Origin: Candidatus Cloacimonadota bacterium
Lineage (GTDB): Bacteria; Cloacimonadota; Cloacimonadia; Cloacimonadales; TCS61
Assembly: GCA_021108055.1 (NCBI GenBank)
Contig: JAIORR010000227.1
Coordinates: 1-11,368, forward strand
DNA: 11,368 nt
Reading direction: 5' to 3'
The notes beneath the pieces are model-generated. The model was not told the DNA's origin and searched no databases. It worked only from the letters and a program-made list of their open reading frames with translations. The translations under genes and the position numbers were made by a program. Every line of letters starts with the position of its first letter. The first letter of the stretch is position 1. Shown here piece after piece: positions 1 through 8,000 of this stretch.

Positions 1-17
1 TAAATTAACAATTAAAT

Positions 18-43
18 TTGACAAAAACTGAAACAAATAAAAT
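18..43 (+). promoter_or_regulatory. Candidate promoter of the M20 amidohydrolase gene
   Basis: A perfect TTGACA box (18-23) is followed after 14 bases by TAAAAT (38-43), 26 bases before the ATG at 70. The spacer is short for a sigma-70 promoter, so the -10 assignment is uncertain. The case rests mainly on the same box standing upstream of other genes in this window at a similar distance from an AT-rich -10-like stretch. Confidence 0.35.
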
Positions 44-69
44 TTTCCCAGAATGAAAAAGGAATTAAT

Positions 70-1167
70 ATGTTAGATTTAATAAAGATAAGAAAAGAGC
101 TGCACAAAATTCCTGAACTGGCTTTTGAAGAATTTAAAACAAAAGAATATCTAATAAATGTTTTAGAAACGTTCAAAGATATTAAAATGCATACATTCGA
201 TTTTCCCGGAATTTTAGTTGAATATTCACATGGGAAAGGCGAATATAAACTCTTCCGTTCGGATATGGATGCACTTCCCATAAAAGAAGAAACAGGTTGC
301 AATTTTTCCTCGGAACACCCGGGAAAAATGCATGCTTGCGGACACGATATGCACATGACCATCCTCATCGGATTGATCGAAAGAGTTATTCGGGAAAACC
401 TGGAGCAGAATCTTTTATTTTTATTCCAGCCGGCAGAAGAAGGAAAGGGCGGAGCAAAACGAATTATTGAAACAGGTGTTCTTGATAAATATGAAATATC
501 CGAGGCTTATGCACTGCACGTGAAAGGAGATATTCCTGTGGGTACGGTTTCATCCAGATCAGGAATATTCTTTGCCAATACCGAAGAAGTCGATGTGATC
601 TTTAATGGCAGAAGTGCTCATGTTGCTCTTGCAGAAAAAGGGATTGATGCACTCTATGCAGGCTTTGAATTCTATCGGATAGTTAACGAAAAAATTAAAG
701 TGAATTTTCCGGATCAGAAGAATATCCTCTGTAAATTCGGCAGAATGGAAGCAGGAAGTGTACGCAATGCTGTTGCGGCAAATTGCATCATGGAAGGAAC
801 TCTCCGTGCTTTGGAAACAGATGACCTCAAAAAAATCGAAAGGATCATCAAAAACTGTGCTCAAATAGTTTCGGAAAAGATCGGCGTTCAATGGAAAGTG
901 AATATTTTTAATTTTTATACTTCGGTGATCAACAATAAAACTCTTTATCAAAGGCTTTTATCACGGCTTGGGAACATCAAATTTGAACCGGGAAAAATAA
1001 TGATGGGCGGCGAAGATTTCGGGTTCTTTGCAAAGAAATATAAAGGACTTCTGATACTTCTTGGCGCAAATCAGGGGGAAGAGCAGGATTTGCATTCTTC
1101 CGGATTCCTGCCGGATGAAAAAGCTATCGAGGTGGGAGTTCAGTTGTTTCGGAGCTTAATTCAATAA
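70..1167 (+). CDS. M20D-family metal-dependent amidohydrolase/deacylase
   Basis: This 365-residue protein belongs to peptidase family M20, subfamily D (hippurate hydrolase, N-acyl-amino-acid amidohydrolase, N-acetyldiaminopimelate deacetylase and IAA-amino-acid hydrolase relatives), which hydrolyses N-acyl amino acids with a binuclear metal centre. The expected ligands are visible: Cys90 and His92 in HACGHDMH, Glu123/Glu124 in QPAEEG, His150 in YALHV and His342 in DLHSSG. The GGEDFGFF motif (313-320) precedes the last ligand. Residues about 175-285 form the inserted dimerisation/lid domain. The N-terminal RKELHKIPELAFEE is typical of the subfamily, and length is normal. No signal peptide is seen, so it is probably cytoplasmic. 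An AAGGA site (59-63) lies 6 bases before the ATG. The exact substrate cannot be told from sequence; acyl-amino-acid scavenging is plausible, and a diaminopimelate-pathway role is possible but unsupported by neighbours. Confidence 0.93.
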   Translation: MLDLIKIRKELHKIPELAFEEFKTKEYLINVLETFKDIKMHTFDFPGILVEYSHGKGEYKLFRSDMDALPIKEETGCNFSSEHPGKMHACGHDMHMTILIGLIERVIRENLEQNLLFLFQPAEEGKGGAKRIIETGVLDKYEISEAYALHVKGDIPVGTVSSRSGIFFANTEEVDVIFNGRSAHVALAEKGIDALYAGFEFYRIVNEKIKVNFPDQKNILCKFGRMEAGSVRNAVAANCIMEGTLRALETDDLKKIERIIKNCAQIVSEKIGVQWKVNIFNFYTSVINNKTLYQRLLSRLGNIKFEPGKIMMGGEDFGFFAKKYKGLLILLGANQGEEQDLHSSGFLPDEKAIEVGVQLFRSLIQ

Positions 1168-1186
1168 GTTCAGTTCATTCAAAAAA

Positions 1187-1221
1187 AAAGGGTTAACAAA
1201 CATAAAGTTCATTAACCTTTT
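1187..1221. terminator. Hairpin between convergent genes, possible bidirectional terminator
   Basis: Arms AAAGGGTTAA (1187-1196) and TTAACCTTTT (1212-1221) pair over 10 bases with one G-T wobble around a 15-base loop. A run of nine A (1181-1189) flanks the left side, which reads as a U-run for the minus-strand gene. On the right there are four T followed by AT-rich sequence for the plus-strand gene. It sits between the stop codons of two converging genes, where a shared terminator is expected. The stem is weak and the loop long, so efficiency is uncertain; the minus direction looks better. Confidence 0.5.
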
Positions 1222-1246
1222 AAAATATATAAAAATGTTTTTTCAA

Positions 1247-1534
1247 TTACAGGTCATCATCATCCAGATCGATATCATCGAGATCATCTTCGTCAACATC
1301 ATCACGCATCCAATCCGGGCAGAATGCAACATTCTCTGTCTTATCCCAGCCGTCCACATTTTTCAACCCGAAGCGTTCGAGTATATCTGCCTCCCACAAT
1401 GAATATCGAACTTTATCATCTGCAACTTCATAAACAAGAACCGGTTTATGATATTTTCTCAAACTGAAATCGTTATCACTCAACTCAAAAAACTCTTTTA
1501 TCCGTTTTATGTCTCGTTCTGCTATCATCATCAT
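1247..1534 (-). CDS. Small acidic protein of unknown function with an Asp-rich tail
   Basis: I do not recognise this protein of up to 95 residues. The first 75 or so residues look like a folded soluble domain with aromatic and charged residues (for example KPVLVYEVADDKVRYSLWEA). The last 19 residues are extremely acidic, with 13 Asp/Glu, encoded by a near-repeat of GAT codons. No signal peptide or membrane segment is seen. The reading frame opens with three ATG codons in a row (1534, 1531 and 1528). The AAGGAG site (complement of 1538-1543) is only 3 bases from the first but 6 and 9 from the second and third, so the true protein is probably 93 or 94 residues. The clear ribosome binding site and a terminator-like hairpin beyond the stop support a real gene. 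It diverges from the gene at 1617 and converges on the amidohydrolase gene, so it is probably transcribed alone. Confidence 0.75.
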   Translation of the reverse strand: MMMIAERDIKRIKEFFELSDNDFSLRKYHKPVLVYEVADDKVRYSLWEADILERFGLKNVDGWDKTENVAFCPDWMRDDVDEDDLDDIDLDDDDL

Positions 1535-1537
1535 CGA

Positions 1538-1543
1538 CTCCTT
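1538..1543 (-). promoter_or_regulatory. Ribosome binding site deciding among three ATG codons
   Basis: AAGGAG on the minus strand lies 3, 6 and 9 bases from three consecutive ATG codons. The usual spacing of 5 to 9 bases favours the second or third ATG (1531 or 1528) over the longest reading frame. Confidence 0.7.
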
Positions 1544-1561
1544 AATAAAATCCAGATTTTG

Positions 1562-1589
1562 TTGACCTATTAATCACACAAAATTTACT
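1562..1589 (+). promoter_or_regulatory. Candidate promoter of the 473-residue protein gene
   Basis: TTGACC (1562-1567, five of six matches to TTGACA) and TTTACT (1584-1589, four of six to TATAAT) are separated by 16 bases, with the ATG 27 bases downstream. The pair lies in the 82-base gap between divergent genes. I found no convincing counterpart for the minus-strand gene. Confidence 0.35.
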
Positions 1590-1616
1590 CGTTCACAAAA
1601 GTTAGGTAGCAGGGAA

Positions 1617-3038
1617 ATGTCAAATAAATTAAGAATTATTTTAAATTTAATGGTCGGGTCGTTTTTTATTATACTTACCGGACTTCTTGCTTTTGAACCC
1701 GAAGCTGATAATTTTTCCAATGCTTATCAATATGAATTATATCTTTCCTGGCTCGAAAAAGGTGGATTAAAAGCTGATTTTCCGGCGGGATTTACTTCCC
1801 GAAAAGTAGTTAAAGATTTTAATGATATCGATGGCGAGATCATCCATGTAGAATACGATTGGGAAGATTGGAAAATATATGATCAGCGTGAGGTTCTGCC
1901 TTTTGTTCTTTATGCAAAAGATCCCGTAAGAACAAGGCTCTGCATCAGGTATTTAGAAGAATTTATCTACCGTTTGAACTCTAACCGGAAGTCTTTTGTC
2001 TCTGATTTTTTTAACACAGAAAAAATAGGTCTTCAATATTCAAATTCGGAAGGAACGAAAGCTTTAGATTTAATCTGGAAAGATCTCGATTCTCTAAGAA
2101 TATCCGTCGAGCCGATAGAACTTGAAACATCCGGGAATAACTATATTTTTAATATTCCTTCAAAAGAACTTGATAATATCATTATCCTGTTCCCTGATTC
2201 GTTAGAATTTACGGAGATCATCCGAGATGTAAGGATATTGGAAAAAGAAATATCTTCAACAATTCAGGTGCGTAAACCGGAAATATATGAAATGGATATC
2301 GATGAGGAAAATCTTCCAACGATCGAAGAACTTTCTCTCACCGAATATTTAAGAAAGTGTTCTCACATCTCCCTTCCAAGAGAATTACTTCATAACAAAA
2401 TAAAGAATATTCCCGAATTCCTTGAAATAGAATTTCCTTATCATGAACTTATAGAGAATGAGGATATTTTTTTTCTAACAAAAGAACCGTATCAGAAAAA
2501 TATTTACTGCGATATTAAATTAAAAAGCGTTCTAACAGACGATGGAATAGATATATTACCGGAATCTAAAAATGTGATAAGAGATAAAAAGTTTTTTCTA
2601 ACAAGTAAAGAAATCTTAGATCTTTCTGCTCTTACGCCGGAAGAAATTAATAATATTACTCCTTATATTCCACAGTTGATCTATGAACATCGTGCTCTCG
2701 GTAGCCGGCTTCTCAATTTTCTGCTGATACATGATAATGTCCCCACAACTCTTATCGTTAGAAGTGATAAGCGCGAGATTTACGAAATCGATTCTTATGC
2801 CGACCTGCTGATGTTATTGAATAGTTATTGGCAAAACAGGCTGATTTTCTTCAGCATCAATGATGTGAAAAAGATCGAAGGATGCGTAGAGTTCAAAGGA
2901 TACCTGATTGCCGGCGATCCCCAAGGCGATGATTGTGATATGGCGGAAATTTTGTTTCACCTGGATAAAGAATTCAAGATCGATCTGATAATGATGATCC
3001 TGCATCCGGAAATTAAAAAAGAAGCGGGGAAAGGATAA
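1617..3038 (+). CDS. Unrecognised exported or membrane-anchored 473-residue protein
   Basis: I do not recognise a family. Residues 1-7 are basic and residues 8-25 form one strongly hydrophobic stretch (ILNLMVGSFFIILTGLLA), followed by the acidic FEPEADNF. This is a signal peptide or an uncleaved N-terminal anchor, and there is no lipobox Cys. The remainder is hydrophilic, acidic, and rich in Ile, Glu and Asp, with no further obvious membrane span. A Trp/Tyr/Asp-rich segment lies near residues 75-95. The C-terminal part (about 375-465) looks like an alpha/beta domain that includes FKGYLIAGDPQGDD (426-439) and an Ile/Leu/Met-rich end (KIDLIMMILHPEI). The start has only a weak AGGG (1611-1614) close to the ATG, with AGG (1604-1606) at better spacing. 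The stop overlaps the tatD start in TAATG, suggesting translational coupling. An envelope or periplasmic location is inferred; function is unknown. Confidence 0.85.
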   Translation: MSNKLRIILNLMVGSFFIILTGLLAFEPEADNFSNAYQYELYLSWLEKGGLKADFPAGFTSRKVVKDFNDIDGEIIHVEYDWEDWKIYDQREVLPFVLYAKDPVRTRLCIRYLEEFIYRLNSNRKSFVSDFFNTEKIGLQYSNSEGTKALDLIWKDLDSLRISVEPIELETSGNNYIFNIPSKELDNIIILFPDSLEFTEIIRDVRILEKEISSTIQVRKPEIYEMDIDEENLPTIEELSLTEYLRKCSHISLPRELLHNKIKNIPEFLEIEFPYHELIENEDIFFLTKEPYQKNIYCDIKLKSVLTDDGIDILPESKNVIRDKKFFLTSKEILDLSALTPEEINNITPYIPQLIYEHRALGSRLLNFLLIHDNVPTTLIVRSDKREIYEIDSYADLLMLLNSYWQNRLIFFSINDVKKIEGCVEFKGYLIAGDPQGDDCDMAEILFHLDKEFKIDLIMMILHPEIKKEAGKG

Positions 3039-3793
3039 TGAAAATATTTGAAACACATGCTCATATGGATTTTCCTCAGTTCAACAAAGATAGAGATGAC
3101 ATCCTGGAAAAATGTTTCGATTCCGGTGTGGAATATATGCTCAATATTGGTGTCGATAAAAGATCGTGTGAAGCAAGCATTAAATTAGCAGAAAAATATG
3201 AACAAATATTTGTTGCAGTAGGTTTTCATCCACACGATGCAAAAGATTTTGATGAAGACTTAATATCAAGGTTGGCAAAGCATAAAAAAGTGGTTGCTAT
3301 CGGTGAGATCGGATTGGACTTCTTTAGAAACCTATCTCCTGTTGAAGTTCAGAAAGATGCTTTTCAAAAGCAGATCGAAATAGCATTGGAACTGAATCTT
3401 CCTGTCATTGTTCACGACCGGAATGCTCATGATGAATGCCTTGATATTCTACAGAAATATAAACCGCAGAAAGTTGTTTTTCACTGTTTCTCCGGTGATG
3501 AAATATTTGCAGAAAAAGTATTAAATATGGGATGGTTTATTTCTTTTACAGGTTCGATAACCTTTAAGAACAGTTTAATGGAAAATGTAGTTAGAATGAT
3601 CCCGAAAGATAAGTTCTTCATCGAAACAGATTCTCCGTATTTATCTCCTGTTCCTTTAAGGGGAAAAAGAAATTCCCCGCTTAATTTACGGTATATTATC
3701 GAAAAAATCGCTGAAATAAAAAGAATTGCGCCAAAGCAGGTAGCTGAAATATCATTCAATAATGCTGCAAAGTTCTTTTTACCTGACAAATAA
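3038..3793 (+). CDS. tatD: TatD-family metal-dependent deoxyribonuclease
   Basis: This 251-residue protein is a full-length TatD/YcfH-type TIM-barrel hydrolase of the amidohydrolase superfamily. All metal ligands are in place: His7 and His9 in ETHAHMD, Glu90 in GEIGLDF, His126 in PVIVHDR, His149 in VVFHCFSG and Asp198 in FIETDSPYL. Family members are cytoplasmic Mg-dependent 3'-5' exonucleases that act on single-stranded or damaged DNA, and some remove D-amino acids from tRNA. The paralogues (TatD, YcfH, YjjV) cannot be separated reliably here; the length and IETDSPYL suit the common YcfH/TatD group. The ATG at 3038 overlaps the preceding TAA by one base. A GGGGA (3026-3030) lies 7 bases upstream, so both re-initiation and direct ribosome binding are possible. 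Despite the family name, nothing nearby suggests Tat protein export. Confidence 0.95.
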   Translation: MKIFETHAHMDFPQFNKDRDDILEKCFDSGVEYMLNIGVDKRSCEASIKLAEKYEQIFVAVGFHPHDAKDFDEDLISRLAKHKKVVAIGEIGLDFFRNLSPVEVQKDAFQKQIEIALELNLPVIVHDRNAHDECLDILQKYKPQKVVFHCFSGDEIFAEKVLNMGWFISFTGSITFKNSLMENVVRMIPKDKFFIETDSPYLSPVPLRGKRNSPLNLRYIIEKIAEIKRIAPKQVAEISFNNAAKFFLPDK

Positions 3794-3813
3794 ATCGCAA
3801 TTAGAAAAAAAAC

Positions 3814-3841
3814 TTGTAAGAAAAAAACGGTTAAATAATTT
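3814..3841 (+). promoter_or_regulatory. Candidate promoter of the ferredoxin gene
   Basis: TTGTAA (3814-3819, four of six matches to TTGACA) and TAATTT (3836-3841) are 16 bases apart, in the 76-base gap between tatD and the ferredoxin gene. The extended -10 reads TAATTTTG, which also fits the Bacteroidota-type TAnnTTTG element. Expected transcription start would be near 3848, leaving a leader of about 22 bases. Confidence 0.4.
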
Positions 3842-3857
3842 TGCACCAAATTATTTA
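3832..3857. repeat. Perfect AT-rich inverted repeat ahead of the ferredoxin gene
   Basis: TAAATAATTT (3832-3841) and AAATTATTTA (3848-3857) are exact reverse complements, 10 bases each, around the spacer TGCACC. The left arm covers the candidate -10 element and the right arm ends one base before the GGAGGA ribosome binding site. The placement fits an operator or a weak mRNA hairpin, but the base composition makes chance palindromes fairly likely. Confidence 0.5.
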
Positions 3858-3869
3858 TGGAGGATAAAA

Positions 3870-4040
3870 ATGGCAGTAGTAATTAATAAGGAAACCTGTA
3901 TTGGATGCGCTGCTTGCATAGATACATGTCCCACCGAAGCTCTTACAATGGTTGACGAAAAGGCTGTTTGCGATGCAGAAAAATGCGTCGATTGCAGTGC
4001 TTGTATCGATGCTTGCCCAGTAGAAGCGATTTCCGAATAA
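3870..4040 (+). CDS. Clostridial-type 2[4Fe-4S] ferredoxin
   Basis: This 56-residue protein is a small low-potential electron carrier with two Fe4S4 clusters. The first motif is Cys10-x2-Cys13-x2-Cys16-x3-Cys20-Pro and the second Cys39-x2-Cys42-x2-Cys45-x3-Cys49-Pro, the classic bacterial pattern in which the last Cys of each motif serves the other cluster. Cys34 is an extra cysteine outside the motifs. The two halves (TCIGCAACIDTCPTEAL and KCVDCSACIDACPVEAI) show the ancient internal duplication. The frame stays open upstream to an ATG at 3762, but GGAGGA (3859-3864) lies 5 bases before the ATG at 3870, and the protein from there has the normal length and N-terminus. A perfect terminator follows 24 bases after the stop, so the gene is probably transcribed alone. 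It would serve anaerobic enzymes such as pyruvate:ferredoxin oxidoreductase or hydrogenase, none of which is in this window. Confidence 0.96.
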   Translation: MAVVINKETCIGCAACIDTCPTEALTMVDEKAVCDAEKCVDCSACIDACPVEAISE

Positions 4041-4064
4041 TTATAGAATATCCGAAAAATGCTT

Positions 4065-4096
4065 AAAAGCCGGCAGGACAGCCGGCTTTTATTTTT
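4065..4096 (+). terminator. Intrinsic terminator of the ferredoxin gene
   Basis: AAAAGCCGGC (4065-4074) and GCCGGCTTTT (4081-4090) form a perfect 10-base stem around the 6-base loop AGGACA, followed by ATTTTT. The GC core is conspicuous against the AT-rich background. It separates the ferredoxin gene from coaX. Confidence 0.93.
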
Positions 4097-4118
4097 CTAT
4101 GAAAAGCATAATCTTTTA

Positions 4119-4145
4119 TTGACAGAATAAATAACAAAATAATTT
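4119..4145 (+). promoter_or_regulatory. Candidate promoter of the coaX-sprA unit
   Basis: A perfect TTGACA (4119-4124) is followed after 15 bases by TAATTT (4140-4145), downstream of the terminator and about 87 bases before the coaX ATG. The resulting leader would be about 80 bases, AT-rich and rich in T runs; I see no convincing riboswitch or strong hairpin in it. The -10 match is modest. Confidence 0.4.
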
Positions 4146-4231
4146 TTCGCCATATTTTTCATATTTATCTTTTTTAGATTCATCATTGTGTTTTTTTCAG
4201 GAATTATATCTTAAAAAGAAAAGAGGATAAT

Positions 4232-5017
4232 ATGAAAAAATATAATCAGGTTCTGGATGTTGGGAATACACATATTGTAATGGGTGTTTATTCTGAAAAT
4301 GAATTAATACGTTCCTGGCGTTTAAGTACAGACAAATCTAAAACAGAAGATGAATATTTCAGCGTTATTAAGCATTTACTTTCCGAAAACGAAATCGATA
4401 TTAAAAACATTGTAAGTATTGCTATGAGTTCGGTTGTACCGAATCTTACGAGAGTTTTTGAACATCTTATCCAAAAATATTTTTTCTGTTCTTTCATTAT
4501 CGTTGATTCCAGCTATGAACTTGGGCTGAAATTTCCTATGAAAGACCCGGGATTTATCGGGGCAGACCTTGTTGTTAATGCTTTTGCAGCAAAAGAGAAA
4601 TATAAGGGCAACTGTATTATTTGTGATTTTGGTACAGCTACCACTATCCAGTTAGTAGGAGCAGACGGCTTTTTCTATGGAACCATTATTTCTCCCGGTG
4701 TCATCACTTCTGCAAAAAATCTATTTGAAACAGCATCACAACTATCCAATATACAGCTTCAAAAACCAGAAAATATTTTGGGAACAACAACCAGAGATGC
4801 TTTGCTTTCCGGAATTTTAACCGGAAATACCTTTATGCTTGATGGATTTGTCGAATCGATCAGGAAAGAGTATGAACATCTCGGGAAAATTAAAGTGATA
4901 GCAACCGGCGGTATTGCCGAACTTATATGTGATAATTCAAAAGAAGTTGAAATAATCGATAAACATTTAACACTCGACGGACTTAACTTGATCTGTCAGA
5001 AACATTTACATGAATAA
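4232..5017 (+). CDS. coaX: Type III pantothenate kinase
   Basis: This 261-residue protein catalyses ATP-dependent phosphorylation of pantothenate to 4'-phosphopantothenate, the first step of coenzyme A synthesis in the cytoplasm. It belongs to the ASKHA (acetate kinase/Hsp70/actin) fold. The N-terminal phosphate loop DVGNTH (9-14), the second phosphate motif CDFGTATT (131-138), the central IGADLVVNA (109-117), where the more usual GADR reads GADL, and the PGVITSAKNLF stretch (155-165) with the later IATGGIAE (223-230) all match CoaX. Known CoaX enzymes need a monovalent cation and resist CoA feedback. AGAGGA (4222-4227) lies 4 bases before the ATG. The stop codon lies inside the start of the sprA-like gene, an 8-base overlap, so coaX expression probably carries sprA. 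The pairing looks like transcriptional convenience rather than a biochemical link. Confidence 0.95.
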   Translation: MKKYNQVLDVGNTHIVMGVYSENELIRSWRLSTDKSKTEDEYFSVIKHLLSENEIDIKNIVSIAMSSVVPNLTRVFEHLIQKYFFCSFIIVDSSYELGLKFPMKDPGFIGADLVVNAFAAKEKYKGNCIICDFGTATTIQLVGADGFFYGTIISPGVITSAKNLFETASQLSNIQLQKPENILGTTTRDALLSGILTGNTFMLDGFVESIRKEYEHLGKIKVIATGGIAELICDNSKEVEIIDKHLTLDGLNLICQKHLHE

Positions 5018-8000
5018 GTTTTTTCTGATACTTTTCTCAGCCTTATTTTTTTACTCATGGGTTTTTGCCGAAACCTTTACACCGGAATATTACCTGGAAG
5101 GATTTGCCCCACTTAAAGACAATGAGATCGATTATTACAAGTTTCACAACGGTTTTTCCATTACCGATAAACCGAAAAACTGTTTTGAAAATATAAAGAT
5201 CACAACAATAAAAGAGATAGATTATAAGAATAACACAATAAAACTGCAGGCAAAAATCGGCAATATCGAACTTGATCAACCTGTTATTGTCTCTCTCGAG
5301 GATTTTGAAAAAAATAATTTCAAAGCTACATTCAGGAAATTACTACGCTCTAAAAGTAAAGAAACCTTAAGCAATGCAGATAGAACAGAAAGTGCAGGAT
5401 TGATCCCGGAAATAGTTATCGAACTGCCAAAGATCGCTCAGACAAAAGCAATTCGAAAATTTATGGGAAACAAAGCCGGAAGATTGAGCCTGGATGGAAA
5501 TCAGAAACTTACTTTTTCCGGCAGTGATACCAAAAGAGACGAAAAAGGTGATGAAAATGATCGAGAAAGTAATTTCGATCTCGAAATGAAGCAGGACCTG
5601 AATTTGAGATTAAGAGGAACTATAGGTGATAAGATCCATGTAAACGTGAACCATCATTCTTCATCTGATGATGACGTACTGCCTACTCCTACCGAGATAA
5701 ATATAAATTATGAAGGTTATGAAGACGAGGTTGTTAAAAGAATAGACGCAGGAAATATTTCTCTGTCTTTAAGCGGTTCAAAACTCTTTAGTTACAGTGT
5801 TTCTTCCGAAGGTCTGTTTGGAATTAAAACAGAGTTGGAAGCCGGTAACCTCAAAATTTCAACAATACTGGGAAAAGACGAAGCAAAAAAAAGCACTCAA
5901 AAATATAAGGGCAGTACCCAGGCAGATTCTGTTGAGATCAAAAGTAAAGATTTCGTTAATAGAACTCATTATTATATCGATCAGCCTGATATTATGTTTC
6001 AATTGTATGGTGATGAAGGATTGGATGGGTATGAAAATAATGCGATTGTATTAGCTCCGGATGGTTCATGGACAATGACTTCCGAAGGCTCAGGTAGGCT
6101 TCCTGACCCTGATTATGATTTCACTCTTTACGTTGACGATCACTATGCCAGTACTAATGGTGTTACCACTATTGCCGGCAATGAAATTGGTGTCCCGGAT
6201 GTTGAATATGAGTTTGATATCTTAACCGAAGGCACGGATTATGCTGTCGATTATCAAACAGGATTGATCACGCTTTTCGATACGGTTGACAAGAGATATA
6301 CAATTGGTATAACCTATACACAGGTGAATGGCACCGTAATTGGAGAAGATTCATCCACGCCCGTACAGGTTAAGCTCATCAGGAAAAGCAACCAGGAAGT
6401 TACCGATACGGATTACTGGAATCTTCAGGCAAGGAATATTTACAGCCTTGGAATGCAGAATATCAAGAATGATGGTTTTGATCTGAATATTTACAGTCTG
6501 AATGAAGACTTCACCCCGAACTATAATATTCCATCCGGTGAGATGACATTTAATAAATATCTGCGTCTTAATACTAACCCCGATGAAGTTATTAACGGAG
6601 ATGATAAGACTATCCATCTTGATTCGGGTTTTATTGTCTTTCCGTTTCTGCGTCCATTCGAATCTCTTGGAGATAGTTTGATCTATACAGAAGAAGACGT
6701 TGGCTATGATGAATTCGAGAATTATATCTCCGTTAAAGGAAAGATCGGCAGGGAACAAATATCTCTGGGGCAAATGAATATCCTGCCCGGCAGTGTTGCC
6801 ATAATAATCGGTCCTAATAATGATAAACTCACTGAAAACGTCGATTATATCGTAGATTATGATTTTGGAACGATCACTTTCCTTACGGCAAGAGCAAAAG
6901 ATTCTGATGTAGAGATCGATATCAGCTATCAATTCAGACCGCTTTTTTCTGTCGAAAGTAAAACCATCATGGGGCTTCGTGCCGACATGAAATTTAATGA
7001 TAATATTAAACTTGGCGGAACATTCATCTATCAATCGGAAAAAGTAAAAGAAGATCGTCCCAAAATAGGGAATGAAAACCGCAGCATTATTCTTGCAGAT
7101 ATCGATGGGGAAGTAAAATATGACATTCCTTTTATTACCAGCTTCATTGATTTTATTCCTCTGATAAAAACCGATGAAGACTCGAGGGTAACACTTTCAG
7201 GTGAAGTTGCGATGAGTTTACCCCGTATATATGGAAATTCTGATCAGAAAGATATTAAGGAAGCGTATGTTGACGATATGGAATCTATCATGGATTCATA
7301 TCCGCTGGGCGTGGGAAGGGCTTCATGGAATCCAGCCAGCCGTCCTGCTGAATTTCCAAATGGCAATTTTGTGAATTTTGGAAAAGCCAAATTAAATTAT
7401 TATTCTGCCCAGGATATCTATGCCAGGGAAATTTATGATCCTGAATCTCTTACCGAAAAAGAAGAAAAGGAAAAAGTCTCTGTTCTTGCCTGCAAAATTA
7501 AACCTCAAGACCTTGGAATGCCCGGAATGGAAATGAAATACTGGGCAGGATTAATGAAATATGTAGGAAATAATATCGATTTCTCAAAGAAAAAATATAT
7601 CGAATTCCTGGTGAAAGTAGATACCCTGAATTTCAATCAACCACTTAAACCAGTCGTTATGCATCTCAATCTTGGAGCTATAAACGAGAATTTCTATACT
7701 TTTACAGACGTGGATGGTGTTGGCGTTCTGGATTTTGAAGATGGCAAAAATGGTGGTTATCGAGATGGTCTTCTGGATTATTCGGAAGATATTGGGTTGG
7801 ATGGCATTCCCAATGGTGAGCCGGGAGATGATCCAAACGATGATTATGATACAAATAAAATTACCGTTAATGGAGAAGAAGAATATCCCAGCATAAATGG
7901 TACGGAAGATAACGATGAACTGGATACTGAAGACCTCGATGATAACGGGCAATTGAATATGGAAGATGTTTATTTTGAATATACGGTTACCTTAGATGAA

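Noticed and set aside
12..368. Minus-strand open frame over the start of the amidohydrolase gene
   Set aside because: Shadow of the M20 coding sequence; Phe/Ser/Ile-rich translation without domain features or a supporting ribosome binding site.
1250..1310. ATC/GAT trinucleotide-rich tract that looks like a tandem repeat
   Set aside because: The units are imperfect and in frame with the Asp-rich tail of the minus-strand gene; coding for an acidic tail explains it, with no array or spacer structure.
3762..3869. Upstream extension of the ferredoxin frame by 36 codons
   Set aside because: The extension overlaps the end of tatD, encodes a Lys/Asn-rich non-ferredoxin peptide, and the ATG at 3870 has a strong GGAGGA site and gives the normal family length.
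4097..4231. Possible riboswitch or leader RNA before coaX
   Set aside because: The leader is nearly all A/T with T runs; I found only short AT pairings and no conserved core, so no structured RNA can be supported.
6351..7034. Long open frame on the minus strand (227 codons) inside the sprA-like gene
   Set aside because: It lies wholly within a strongly supported coding region, has no ribosome binding site of note and a composition rich in Ile, Phe and Lys with no recognisable domain; it is a shadow of the plus-strand codons.
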